From Novosphingobium sp. PC22D (GTDB lineage Bacteria > Pseudomonadota > Alphaproteobacteria > Sphingomonadales > Sphingomonadaceae): a DNA stretch of 64,000 bases. The stretch lies in NCBI RefSeq assembly GCF_002556635.1, contig NZ_MWMO01000016.1, positions 47,633 through 111,632 on the forward strand, in the 5' to 3' direction. Each line of letters starts with the position of its first letter. The first letter of the stretch is position 1. The notes beneath the pieces were generated by a model. The model was not told the origin of the DNA. It was given only the letters and a program-made list of their open reading frames with translations, and did no database searches. Made by a program: the position numbers and the translations under genes. Positions 1 to 8,231 of the stretch are shown here, piece by piece.

Positions 1-123
1 TCCAAGACCCTGGAACGCATCCGCGCCAGGCTGGCGCCTTACCTGGCGCCGGACGCGGATCTGCAGGGCGACCTCAAGGCCATGCGGATCGAAGATGCGC
101 AAAGGAATGCCGGGCGTGGCTGA
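1..123 (+). CDS. Antitoxin C-terminus (partial, VapB/AbrB-like)
   Basis: An open frame enters from the left edge and ends at the TGA at 121-123. It encodes about 40 residues ending DAQRNAGRG, rich in basic and alanine residues. The frame overlaps the start of a PIN-domain toxin by some 29 bases, the usual layout of a VapBC operon in which the antitoxin is translated first. The DNA-binding domain lies outside the window, so assignment to an antitoxin family is inference from position only. Confidence 0.5.
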   Translation, partial: SKTLERIRARLAPYLAPDADLQGDLKAMRIEDAQRNAGRG

Positions 124-511
124 CAAGATCCTCGACACCTCGGTGCTCGCCGCCTTCGTCCTTGGCGAACCTCATGACGTGGACGAGAACGAGCTCCTCG
201 CCGGCGCCTGCATGTCGGCGGTGAACCTCGCCGAGTTTCGCGCGGTCCTGGCAAAAAACGGCGTGGCCGACGAAACCATCGCTGCAACCGTGCGAGACTT
301 CGCCTTCAAGATCCTGCCTTTTGGCGAAGCCGAAGCGGACATCGTTGGCAGGCTGATCGGGCCGGCGCGGAAATTGAACATCGGCCTCGGGGACTGCGCC
401 TGCATCGCCACGGGCCAGATCGAAGGTCTGACGATCTGGACCGCCGATCGCGACTGGCTGAAACTCGAGGCGCCCGGCGCCGAGATCAAACTCATCAGGA
501 ACCAGACATGA
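95..511 (+). CDS. vapC: PIN-domain toxin (VapC-like)
   Basis: A 138-residue PIN-domain protein, a magnesium-dependent RNase of the VapC toxin type. Visible acidic residues fit the fold: Asp in ILDTSVLAAF near residue 14, Glu in NLAEFRAVL, Asp in GLGDCACIA and Asp in the closing TADRDW. VapC toxins usually cut initiator tRNA or rRNA and are held inactive by VapB. The start at 95 overlaps the preceding partial antitoxin; a second ATG at 107 is possible. The downstream gene starts inside its stop codon (ATGA), so all three probably share one transcript. Confidence 0.85.
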   Translation: MRKGMPGVADKILDTSVLAAFVLGEPHDVDENELLAGACMSAVNLAEFRAVLAKNGVADETIAATVRDFAFKILPFGEAEADIVGRLIGPARKLNIGLGDCACIATGQIEGLTIWTADRDWLKLEAPGAEIKLIRNQT

Positions 512-750
512 CCCGTCCCGCCCAGGATATCGAACTCGTGGCGCTGATCCGGCCCGGATCGGCGCTGGCGAGGAGCTGGAAGCTCGCCAAGCCGACCTAC
601 GGCATCTACCAGTACGACAAGGCCTTCGATCGCCATGAGCTCCGTTTCGGCGACGGCGCGTGGCAGAATCTGGAGCCCGAGCACATCCCCGACCTGGTGC
701 TGCTCGAAGCCTACGGCACCGAACTGGTCGAGCGGCTGTTCGACGACTGA
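508..750 (+). CDS. Hypothetical 80-aa protein coupled to vapC
   Basis: A small acidic protein that I do not recognise. Its ATG overlaps the toxin stop codon (ATGA), which implies translational coupling with vapC. It is rich in aromatic and charged residues and has no membrane segment or signal peptide. It may be an accessory to the toxin-antitoxin pair or simply a neighbour. Confidence 0.6.
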   Translation: MTRPAQDIELVALIRPGSALARSWKLAKPTYGIYQYDKAFDRHELRFGDGAWQNLEPEHIPDLVLLEAYGTELVERLFDD

Positions 751-777
751 TCCCGGCTGACCTCAGGAGCGCGCGTC

Positions 778-2040
778 ATGACCCTTGATGAAGACGACGA
801 CGATCACGGCTATGCCATGTCCGCGCATGTCGCGGCGCTGATCGAAAGCGAAGAAGACGAGGAGGCCACGGTCCGCGCCTTCATCGCCGACATCTTCACG
901 CAGCGAATCCGATCGCACCATGCCCGCGCCATGGAAGGCCCGCGGTTCTCCGAATGTCTCGACCGCTTCATCGAGCGCGCACCGCAGATCATCGAGGTCG
1001 TCGTCATCACGATCGGGGTCGAGAGCTTCTCGATCCAGCAGGTGCAGCGCATCACCGACGATCTTGTCGAGCTCGAGGATCGCGAATTTGTCGCGCGCTA
1101 TGGCCTCGAGGAGCTGTTCGCGGCGCTGACCGAGGCGCAAGCCGCAGGCGAACGCGATCCGGAGACACCCTACGAGGCCCTGGCCCGTCACCTGCGGCCC
1201 GACGATCCCGCTGCCGGCGCCCGCGAGGTCGACCAACTCATTCTCCTGGTGAAGCGGTTCCGCGGTGCGCAACACAACCGCCGGCAGATCGTCACGCTCG
1301 CCGCACCGCTCTTCCTGGCGATCGGGCTGACCAGTCTCGGCCTGCCGGCGCTCTTTCACGCCATCGAGCCGGCAACGCCCTTACCGCTTCCCACGCCCCC
1401 GCCGGGCGCCGCGACCGTCGTCTTGGCGCTCGGTGTCGGTCTGCTTTGGCGCATCTTCCAAGGGTCGGACGTGATCGATCCACCGCTTCCGGCGGCCGCC
1501 GCGCAATGGCTGGCGGCCCATGACCGGGACTATGGCCTGCGCTCTTGGGATGAGCTCTACTGGCCGACCGCAAAGCGCCTGGCGTGCGAGCGCACCTTCC
1601 TTGGGTTCGATTTCTGGAAGAAGGTCCCGCCGCCGGAAAGCGAGTGGCCCGAGATCCGCTGTGCCGACCCCGAATGGGATTATTGGGAGCATGGCCCCGG
1701 CAAGCCGGTGAGCGCGCGCTACTACCGGCCCTTCATGGCCCGCATCGAGCGCTGGGATCATCACGCGTCGCGTGTGCTTCTGGGCTGCCTGGTTCTCGTA
1801 ATCGGCGCCGCGCTCGCGGACACTGTCTGGAGCATCCTCTCCCGCGATCATATCGGCCTGTTCGCCAATCCATCGTTGAAAGTCGGGGTTGTGCTGGTCG
1901 CAATGCTTCTGACGTTTGCGCTCGCGCATGGCGGTTTGCCACGGCTGCGTTGGCTTCCCCGCGCCCTGCGCCGCCACTGGTTCGGACCGCTCCCGGCCGA
2001 TGCCGAAGCCTATCGCGACTATCTGCTCGGCCGGACCTGA
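778..2040 (+). CDS. Multi-pass membrane protein, unknown function
   Basis: A 420-residue protein preceded by an AGGAG ribosome site. The first 170 residues are soluble and very acidic (runs of Asp and Glu at the N-terminus). Four hydrophobic stretches follow, near residues 175-195, 210-226, 333-353 and 369-388. The loop between the second and third helix (about 100 residues, rich in Trp and Arg) is probably cytoplasmic. I do not recognise the family. It leads a tight set that includes a small unknown protein, a tyrosine recombinase and a GIY-YIG protein, so it may be the membrane part of that unit. Confidence 0.75.
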   Translation: MTLDEDDDDHGYAMSAHVAALIESEEDEEATVRAFIADIFTQRIRSHHARAMEGPRFSECLDRFIERAPQIIEVVVITIGVESFSIQQVQRITDDLVELEDREFVARYGLEELFAALTEAQAAGERDPETPYEALARHLRPDDPAAGAREVDQLILLVKRFRGAQHNRRQIVTLAAPLFLAIGLTSLGLPALFHAIEPATPLPLPTPPPGAATVVLALGVGLLWRIFQGSDVIDPPLPAAAAQWLAAHDRDYGLRSWDELYWPTAKRLACERTFLGFDFWKKVPPPESEWPEIRCADPEWDYWEHGPGKPVSARYYRPFMARIERWDHHASRVLLGCLVLVIGAALADTVWSILSRDHIGLFANPSLKVGVVLVAMLLTFALAHGGLPRLRWLPRALRRHWFGPLPADAEAYRDYLLGRT

Positions 2041-2050
2041 GGCAACGATC

Positions 2051-2578
2051 GTGACGGGGGATTTTTCAGAGATCGCGCGGCAAGCAGGCGCCTGGATTGG
2101 CCCGATCGGCGGTCTGGCCGGCCTCTACACGTTTCTCGCTTCGCTCCACCGCCGGCGCCTGCGGGTCGCGGTCGATTATGTCAGCGGAACCGATCTCAGC
2201 GGCTCCTGGCATCGCTTCACGGTGACCAACCGCTCCGATCTCACCCTGACCTTTCGCACCATCGGTCCAGCCTGGTTCCTGAGCACGCCGCTCGGCCGCC
2301 AGTTCCTCGGTTTCACGTTCGATGCCGAAGACAATGATCCGCCCTTGACTATCCTGGGCGCCCACACTTCGATCGAGTGGCACATGAGCGATGACGACTG
2401 GCAATTGGCTTCTCCCGCGCGTCTGCGCGACCGTGCGCATCTGCGCGTCGGTGTCGAGATACCACGGCTTGGGCGTCTGGCGTGGATCAAACCGCGCCGC
2501 CCGACGTCCTGGGATCTGTCGCTGCGCGAGCGCACCATCCATCGCCTCTACGGCCTGTGGGGCGCGAGCCTTCCGTGA
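2051..2578 (+). CDS. Hypothetical protein with N-terminal hydrophobic segment
   Basis: A 175-residue protein starting at GTG 2051; an in-frame ATG further upstream would overlap the preceding membrane-protein gene by more than 100 bases. The N-terminus (about residues 12-30) is mildly hydrophobic and may anchor it. The rest looks beta-rich, with repeated aromatic and hydrophobic alternation, and shows no known motif. Its stop codon overlaps the GTG of the downstream recombinase (GTGA), which points to coupled translation. Confidence 0.65.
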   Translation: MTGDFSEIARQAGAWIGPIGGLAGLYTFLASLHRRRLRVAVDYVSGTDLSGSWHRFTVTNRSDLTLTFRTIGPAWFLSTPLGRQFLGFTFDAEDNDPPLTILGAHTSIEWHMSDDDWQLASPARLRDRAHLRVGVEIPRLGRLAWIKPRRPTSWDLSLRERTIHRLYGLWGASLP

Positions 2579-3552
2579 GCGACGAGCTGACGCCCCTGCC
2601 CCCGATGGCGACGTTGTCAGAGCGCCTCCACGCGGAAATCAAGACCGCGCAGGAGACGATGAAAGCCGCGCACGCCGGCGCCACGCTCCGCGCCTATGCG
2701 TCCGACTGGGTCAGCTTCTGCGAATATTGCGAGGAACGAAATTTCGAGGCGCTCCCCGCACACCCCGATGTCGTCGCGCTCTACCTCGAGCGGCAAGCCC
2801 GCGAGGGAATGAAGACGTCCACCGTCGGCCGCCGCCTCGCCGCCATCAATCGCTACCACCGCGATGCCGCGCTCGCACCGCCCTCCGCGCGCGACGCCGC
2901 AGGCACGATCACGACGATGCTGAAAGGCATCCGGAACACTTACGGGAGCAAAGTCCAGCAAAAGGCCCCGGCCGAGGTCGACATCCTCACGGGCATGCTG
3001 GCTACCATCGAGGGCATGGGCCTGCGCGCGGTGCGTGACCGCGCCATCCTGGCGATCGGCTTCGCCAGCGCGCTGCGCCGCTCCGAACTCGTCGCCGTGC
3101 AATACGAGGAGATGTCCTTCGTGAACTCCGGCCTCCGGATCTTCATTCCCCGCTCGAAAGGCGACCAGGGTGCGCAAGGCACGACGATCGCGGTGCCCAA
3201 CGGCCGGTCGATTCGACCCGTAACCCTGCTGCGGCATTGGTTGCACCAAGCCGGCCATACCGAGGGCCCTGTGTTCCGCCGCCTCACCCGGTCCGACACC
3301 CTCACCGATGCGCCCATGACCGACAAGAGCGTCGCGCGCCTGGTCAAAGCGGCTGCGGCGGCCGCCGGCCTCGATCCCGCGCTCTATTCGGCACATTCGC
3401 TCCGTGCCGGCTTCCTGACGTCAGCCGCCGCATCACGCGCGAGCCTTTTCAAGATGAAGGACCACGCGCGGCACAAATCGCTCGATACCGTTGCGGGTTA
3501 CGTGCGCGACGCCGCCCTGTTCGACGATCATGCCGGAGACGAATTCCTTTGA
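2575..3552 (+). CDS. Tyrosine site-specific recombinase (integrase)
   Basis: A 325-residue phage-integrase-family recombinase. An N-terminal SAM-like core-binding domain covers roughly residues 15-115. The catalytic domain follows with the first Arg in ALRRSEL (about 168), the HxxR box in AHSLRAGF (about 273-276), a His in ARHKSLDT (about 299) and the nucleophile Tyr in GYVRDA (about 309). The start is GTG 2575, which overlaps the previous stop; a longer frame from 2482 would run well into that gene. Its stop overlaps the next ATG (TGATG). No attachment site was found, so it may act on a distant site or on plasmid dimers. Confidence 0.9.
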   Translation: MSDELTPLPPMATLSERLHAEIKTAQETMKAAHAGATLRAYASDWVSFCEYCEERNFEALPAHPDVVALYLERQAREGMKTSTVGRRLAAINRYHRDAALAPPSARDAAGTITTMLKGIRNTYGSKVQQKAPAEVDILTGMLATIEGMGLRAVRDRAILAIGFASALRRSELVAVQYEEMSFVNSGLRIFIPRSKGDQGAQGTTIAVPNGRSIRPVTLLRHWLHQAGHTEGPVFRRLTRSDTLTDAPMTDKSVARLVKAAAAAAGLDPALYSAHSLRAGFLTSAAASRASLFKMKDHARHKSLDTVAGYVRDAALFDDHAGDEFL

Positions 3553-4388
3553 TGCTGCTCTTCACAGATCTCCTGGCCAAGGCAGGCTTTAGCCCGGCCG
3601 ACGTGCGGCTCCTGCGTCACCAGACAAAAGGCCCCAACGGCCGCACGCCCTATCTCTTGTGGCGGGATCAGAAACCGGCCTTCGAAGACTACCAATGCGT
3701 ACAATCGACGCATAATCGCACCAGCCTCGCCGCGCCCATTTGGGCAAGCTTCGTCGCTCCACCTACGGGCGGCACGCTGTTTGCCGGACTCTATTCGGCA
3801 AAGCGTATCGGGCACGCTGGCGAGCACTGGATCGATCCCTTGCACGGCGTCCCGGGCAGCACACTCACGAGCCACGCTCTCGATCGCTACGAAACCGAAC
3901 CAATTCCGGACCTCGCCGACTACGCCGGCCGGCTCTGGATCGATTGGGGATCCGGAACCCGTTCGTGGGTCCAGCGCGCGGACCGCCAAAACAAGACCAT
4001 TTGCGAGTTGACGCGCGCGTTTCGCGAAGACGCCTTCCCGGGTTACACGCATTTTCTCGCGCGGATTTCTGAGCTTCAGGGCTTGCCGGCGACCTGGGTG
4101 ACCGCTCTCAGTGCCGCTCGAGGCGTCTACTTGCTCACGTCATCAAGAACGAAGGAGCAATACGTCGGCTCGGCGACTGGAGCCAATGGGTTTTTTGGAC
4201 GCTGGCTCAACTACGCGCAGGACGGTCATGGTGGGAATCTCGGCTTGAGGAGCAGCGAACCAAGCGATTATCAGGTCAGTATCCTCGAGGTCAGCGGATC
4301 CGCCGCTACTCAAGACGATATAGTAGCCATCGAACAGCTCTGGAAGCGAAAGCTTCAAAGCCGGAAAATGGGGCTCAATCGCAATTGA
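3552..4388 (+). CDS. GIY-YIG nuclease-domain protein
   Basis: A 278-residue protein with a C-terminal GIY-YIG-like module from about residue 188. GVYLLTS, QYVGSATG and the basic GRWLNYA follow in order, with an acidic DIVAIEQLWKRKLQ helix near the end. This fold usually gives one DNA strand cut. The N-terminal 180 residues match nothing I know and may recognise the target. The ATG overlaps the recombinase stop (TGATG), so the two are translationally coupled; this pairing of recombinase and nuclease is unusual. The longer frame from 3237 is rejected because it lies inside the recombinase gene. Confidence 0.8.
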   Translation: MLLFTDLLAKAGFSPADVRLLRHQTKGPNGRTPYLLWRDQKPAFEDYQCVQSTHNRTSLAAPIWASFVAPPTGGTLFAGLYSAKRIGHAGEHWIDPLHGVPGSTLTSHALDRYETEPIPDLADYAGRLWIDWGSGTRSWVQRADRQNKTICELTRAFREDAFPGYTHFLARISELQGLPATWVTALSAARGVYLLTSSRTKEQYVGSATGANGFFGRWLNYAQDGHGGNLGLRSSEPSDYQVSILEVSGSAATQDDIVAIEQLWKRKLQSRKMGLNRN

Positions 4389-4670
4389 GCTGCTCCGTCC
4401 TTGACCATCACCGGCATTCGCAACGAATAACCCTTCCCAATGCACCCATAGGCACCGGACCACCCCCACGTCACAGATCGTTCTTTTTGGGACTCGTGGG
4501 CTGATTCCATGGTGAATTTCGTCGCTCAAAATGAGACTCGCGATTGTCGTCATTCGATACGTATCCCGGATCTGATCCGGACGAAGATCGCTCGCGGTGC
4601 AACCAGCGGCGAGTGGCCCGCAGCTCACTTCCGACTTTCTCGTCACCGCCTCTACATGCTACATCGACGT

Positions 4671-4856
4671 ATGGCACACGAACTCGATGACATTCGAGCC
4701 CAAACCGAATGCCCCAATTGCGGCATCGTCATTTCGGTGAGCTACAAGACCCTTCGGCTTGCACGAACGGTGGAATGTCACGGATGCGGCGAGACAATTT
4801 CGCTGATCGACGATACTCCGATCAGCACAATCCAGAAACTGATCGACAACGTTTGA
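4671..4856 (+). CDS. Small zinc-ribbon protein
   Basis: A 61-residue protein with two CxxC pairs, CPNCG and CHGCG, about 21 residues apart, as in a zinc ribbon that binds nucleic acid or protein. I start it at ATG 4671; an upstream ATG at 4656 and a longer frame from 4509 are open but the extra sequence looks non-coding. The 280 bases between the GIY-YIG gene and this start hold no other gene that I can support. Function unknown. Confidence 0.45.
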   Translation: MAHELDDIRAQTECPNCGIVISVSYKTLRLARTVECHGCGETISLIDDTPISTIQKLIDNV

Positions 4857-4859
4857 CGG

Positions 4860-5207
4860 TCACGAAAGCGTTGGTCGTTCATAGACCGGAAACTGCCCGA
4901 GGTTGGATAGGGCGGATTGCCATATGTCGATCGGAATTGCGTCTGGCAGCTCAAACTGGATTGCCTCCGCGAGCTTCCCCCAAACCTGTTCCTCTTCCGC
5001 AACCAGCACCATGCGCTCGTCCCTGAAACCAAGGGCAAGAACAAGCATCGTTGATTGCTCGACAGGTATCCTCGCTGCTTGGATGTCGCTGACCGCGTCC
5101 CAAGGTTCGACCCACGTGCGTTCACCGTCGTGTAAGAACACGCCGTCGGTGTCGACATTGATGATCCGCACGACAGGGAGCGATGATGTGGCCGTCGATT
5201 CCGTCAT
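4860..5207 (-). CDS. Hypothetical 115-aa protein
   Basis: A small soluble, acidic protein with no motif I recognise. The sequence alternates beta-type hydrophobic residues (VVRIINVDTDGVFLHDGE, then MLVLALGF and RMVLVAEEE), which suggests a compact beta-rich fold. It ends only four bases from the convergent zinc-ribbon gene and is divergent from the UPF0149-like gene at 5293 across a gap of 85 bases. Confidence 0.6.
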   Translation of the reverse strand: MTESTATSSLPVVRIINVDTDGVFLHDGERTWVEPWDAVSDIQAARIPVEQSTMLVLALGFRDERMVLVAEEEQVWGKLAEAIQFELPDAIPIDIWQSALSNLGQFPVYERPTLS

Positions 5208-5292
5208 GATTCTCCGACTCCTGACAATCCGATTCTAGAAGGCTATAATTGAGGCAGGCGCACAAGGGCCTCTGCTATGGAACGTTTTGCAT

Positions 5293-5859
5293 ATGTCATG
5301 GGACGATATCGAAATTTGGCGCGCGGACGCCCCTTTGACCCGCCCCAGTTCCTCTGCGGTCGACGGATTTCTCACAGGTTCAATACTTTCATTCGATGAA
5401 AGTGACGACGACGCCACCATCAATGCGATCATCGGGGCCGCGGAAGCAAGTGCGCCTGCGAACAAAAAACAAAAGCTGGCCGCCGAACATCTTGCCCATC
5501 GCCTCGATGAAATCAGGCGCGCGCTTTCTGACGAACGTAACAGCTATGCACCAATGCTAACGCTGCTCGATAACGGTGACTTCGACCTGACAGAATGGGC
5601 TACCGGTTTCCTGGAAGCCGTGGGCCCGGATCTCGACCTATGGCTATATCTGTTGCAGGGAAAACGCGAAGCAGGCCAGTTTGGCCTCATTGGCGCGCAT
5701 GCTGCAGGTCCGATGGGACAAGCCGCCCGAGAATGGATTGCCAAACACGAAGATCACGACCGGCTCAACGATATCGTCTTGAGGCAATGGGAATTCATTC
5801 CCAGTCTTCTGCGAACGCTCTATCGCACGAGACTTGCAAATGCGGCCAACTCCAGATGA
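5293..5859 (+). CDS. UPF0149/YecA-like protein
   Basis: A 188-residue acidic protein. The segments AVDGFLTGSIL near the N-terminus and EWATGFLEAVG in the middle match the paired DGFLTA and W-xx-GFL signatures of the UPF0149 (YecA/YgfB) family. The family's molecular role is poorly defined. I chose ATG 5293 over the TTG at 5287. The C-terminal SEC-C type zinc motif found in some YecA proteins is absent. A short gap separates it from an unknown gene at 5887 on the same strand. Confidence 0.55.
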   Translation: MSWDDIEIWRADAPLTRPSSSAVDGFLTGSILSFDESDDDATINAIIGAAEASAPANKKQKLAAEHLAHRLDEIRRALSDERNSYAPMLTLLDNGDFDLTEWATGFLEAVGPDLDLWLYLLQGKREAGQFGLIGAHAAGPMGQAAREWIAKHEDHDRLNDIVLRQWEFIPSLLRTLYRTRLANAANSR

Positions 5860-5886
5860 CGCTGCAAACCTCTACATCGCTCACGT

Positions 5887-6534
5887 ATGCGGAGACACAC
5901 CTTGCCGCCCCGCTTCCGACGCCACCGGCCAAAACCCCTCACAGATTTCGTCGTTTCGTTTGATGCAGCCCGGATCGAGCACGTCATCGCGGCGAACGAT
6001 ATGCGAGACGATCTCCCACCGCTTGTGGTAGCAACGCAGATAACGGCATGCGGTGCAGATTTCATGCACAATACAGCCCACCAGCTCAGCATACTGGCGG
6101 GCGACATAGATAGCGAAGTAGCCGCCTTTGAATCGCTCGTATTCTGCGCTTACCGGACCCGCATCGAGTTCAGTTCCATCCCCACGGCAATCGATCCACA
6201 GCAGATCACATCAATCTTCCAAGACGGCTTCAACCTATGTGTCGACGCCGTCGAAGAGAAATTGAACCGGCCAATTCGCGCGCTGTTTCAACAACGCCTT
6301 TTGCAATATGCCCAAATCGATCACCCAGCACGGGCCCAAGCGGACAAGTTGTTTTCACAGCTCTACGCCGCCGTCAAAGGGGCTTCAGAACCGATCGCTG
6401 ACTACGGCAAGTGTGATCTGAGCGAGCGCGACATGAGGACGGCCACATTGTTCGTTAACGCATTCTCGATAACGGTGCCGGTTGAAGCTGCAAAAGCGAT
6501 CCAGGGAGCACTATCCCACCGCGGCTTTGTATAA
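5887..6534 (+). CDS. Hypothetical 215-aa protein
   Basis: A soluble protein that I do not recognise. The first 20 residues are basic and proline-rich. The rest is predicted mostly helical, with no catalytic motif. It follows the UPF0149-like gene by 27 bases on the same strand and is convergent with the membrane protein at 6553. It could form a two-gene unit with its upstream neighbour. Confidence 0.6.
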   Translation: MRRHTLPPRFRRHRPKPLTDFVVSFDAARIEHVIAANDMRDDLPPLVVATQITACGADFMHNTAHQLSILAGDIDSEVAAFESLVFCAYRTRIEFSSIPTAIDPQQITSIFQDGFNLCVDAVEEKLNRPIRALFQQRLLQYAQIDHPARAQADKLFSQLYAAVKGASEPIADYGKCDLSERDMRTATLFVNAFSITVPVEAAKAIQGALSHRGFV

Positions 6535-6552
6535 CCCTGCGGCGGCCTCCCA

Positions 6553-7020
6553 TTAATGTCGAAACTGATCCCAGTCTTGCCAGTCAGCTCCAGACGTCCC
6601 GCGCTTCACAGCTTGAATGTGAAAGGCCGTCGCAAGCACCATCAACACCACAACGATCGCCGTTGGCGTCGAACGGGTGATGGCATAAATCTGCTGAGCC
6701 ATATCCAGTGATACCCAACGCGCAAAATGCGCACCGAGGCTAAGCAATTGAAGTGCAGTCGCCCAAAGCGGCCAAATTCGGCGCGCATTAAGCGCGAGAA
6801 TGCCAAACCCGGCGAAACCCACGACGTCGGTCACCAGTGACCCGAGGTCGACAGCGTCGAAGCGGCTACTCCGCATAAATACCAAAAGCGAAAACTGCAG
6901 AACCGCCATCGCCACAACAGTTGCCGCACCCAATCGCTCAGGAACGCCTCCCTTCCAAAGGATAAAAATCAAGGCGACGACGAACGCGACCCAATAGATT
7001 TGCCTTAATTCTTCAAGCAC
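6553..7020 (-). CDS. Small integral membrane protein, partner of LuxR-type regulator
   Basis: A 155-residue protein made almost entirely of hydrophobic helices, near residues 9-24, 30-51, 60-78, 85-103 and 118-135. It is encoded nine bases downstream of a LuxR-type regulator that itself carries a C-terminal membrane anchor, so the two are probably co-transcribed and may sit together in the inner membrane. I do not know the family. A sensing or regulator-restraining role is inference from context only. Confidence 0.65.
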   Translation of the reverse strand: MLEELRQIYWVAFVVALIFILWKGGVPERLGAATVVAMAVLQFSLLVFMRSSRFDAVDLGSLVTDVVGFAGFGILALNARRIWPLWATALQLLSLGAHFARWVSLDMAQQIYAITRSTPTAIVVVLMVLATAFHIQAVKRGTSGADWQDWDQFRH

Positions 7021-7029
7021 CGATGTCCC

Positions 7030-7554
7030 CTAACCCGGCGTAAATAGACGCTGCAGCGCGTCGGCAACGGCTAAGCTCGACAGCAACATGAGCGAAATGA
7101 GTACGGCGATAACGAAAACCAGGACCACCCGCCCCGGCTTCCCGAATCTGTCGTCCACCCAATCCAAGCCGGCCCCATCGCGGTTCGAAATATCAAGCCA
7201 ATCCCGATATGGTCGAAAACGCCGAGGCTTGGGCAAAACAAACATCGCTTGAGCATCAACGATAATCTCTCCTGTGTCGGCCCCCGTGACCGAGGAGTCC
7301 ACGCCGAGCGTTATATGTGTGCTTTCTCCACATATGCTGGTCGCCTCTTCAAAGAGACGCGCGGTCTCTTTTCGGTTCGACGTACCCCATTTGTCCCGAA
7401 CAGCCATAATCCGCTGATCGACGGTATTTGGCGATAGCCCAAGCTCGCGGGCGATCTCTTTCGTCGTTTGATGATGACTGAGCAAAACAAGCACTTCCGT
7501 CTGCTTTGACGTCAATTGCGCCAGCAAATCCTGTGCCTTCTGGGGGGTCAGCAT
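7030..7554 (-). CDS. Membrane-anchored LuxR-type transcription regulator
   Basis: A 174-residue protein with an N-terminal LuxR/GerE helix-turn-helix (residues about 14-70: LTSKQTEVLVLLS, TKEIARELGLSPNTV, KWGTSNRKE). There is no receiver or autoinducer domain. A linker leads to a single strongly hydrophobic helix at 142-162. DNA binding in the cytoplasm with a membrane tail is reminiscent of ToxR-like regulators, though those use a winged helix. The start lies after about 350 bases of gene-free DNA holding overlapping inverted repeats, which may carry its operator. Confidence 0.8.
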   Translation of the reverse strand: MLTPQKAQDLLAQLTSKQTEVLVLLSHHQTTKEIARELGLSPNTVDQRIMAVRDKWGTSNRKETARLFEEATSICGESTHITLGVDSSVTGADTGEIIVDAQAMFVLPKPRRFRPYRDWLDISNRDGAGLDWVDDRFGKPGRVVLVFVIAVLISLMLLSSLAVADALQRLFTPG

Positions 7555-7900
7555 AATGCTCGAAATCCAACAGCGTCATCCCCGCGAACGCCGTTCACGC
7601 TCCCGCCATGTCGCAAGATATTAACCAAACGAAGCCGCAATGCTTGGTCCTCATGTTCCCGCGCGCGCCATTTCCTATCTTCATTATGGCATAAAACCAC
7701 ATATGAAAATTTTGTAATAGTGGTGGTTTTTTCATATGCGCCACCACCATAGGTCAAATCACTGCACTAATTTTTGGCGTTGATCTCCCATTATATCATC
7801 GCGAACATAACACTGAACCCCGACTGCCGGGGGATTGGATTGGACCGCCGCGGGCAACGACGTGCCTCGACGTTCCCGCACCAAAGTGGACAACCGCAAC
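7555..7900. other. Gene-free region with overlapping inverted repeats
   Basis: About 350 bases between the divergent LuxR-type regulator and the small gene at 7901. The left half is ordinary. Between 7690 and 7745 the DNA becomes AT-rich and carries two perfect inverted repeats that share bases, listed separately. No convincing open frame was seen on either strand; the frame at 7835 relies on a TTG and has no ribosome site. Confidence 0.5.
7693..7738. repeat. Two mutually exclusive inverted repeats
   Basis: AAAACCAC at 7693-7700 is the exact reverse complement of GTGGTTTT at 7723-7730. CATATGAAAA at 7700-7709 is the exact reverse complement of TTTTCATATG at 7729-7738. The two pairs overlap at both arms, so only one hairpin can form at a time. 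This could be an operator for the nearby regulator or a conformational RNA switch. Confidence 0.6.
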
Positions 7901-8176
7901 ATGTCTCAGGCGATCCCGGAATTCGAAGATGCTCCAATTCCTTTTACGCCTTCCTTAAGGCACGAGGGCGTTCCAGACGTGCACTTTTCGGACCTTAAAT
8001 CTCTGCTTTCAGCATTCGACGACTTCGAGCGAACCCAGGACACTCGGGGCTTGCCTCTCGAAGCCCTTGAGACGACATGCCAACGCATCCTGGACGCTGA
8101 CCCATTTGAACCCCTCGCTCTAGCGATGCGCCGTATTCTAGGCCATGCAAGAGAGATCCTCTCGCTAGGCTCCTGA
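7901..8176 (+). CDS. Hypothetical 91-aa protein
   Basis: A small acidic protein starting at ATG 7901; a longer frame from TTG 7835 is less likely. No motif is recognised. The middle part (DLKSLLSAFDDFERT) is likely helical. It lies on the same strand as the unknown gene at 8232, 55 bases downstream. Confidence 0.5.
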   Translation: MSQAIPEFEDAPIPFTPSLRHEGVPDVHFSDLKSLLSAFDDFERTQDTRGLPLEALETTCQRILDADPFEPLALAMRRILGHAREILSLGS

Positions 8177-8231
8177 TCTGACTCACATAGCTGATGCTTG
8201 GCAACGAGAGACGGTATGCTAACCCGAGCGC

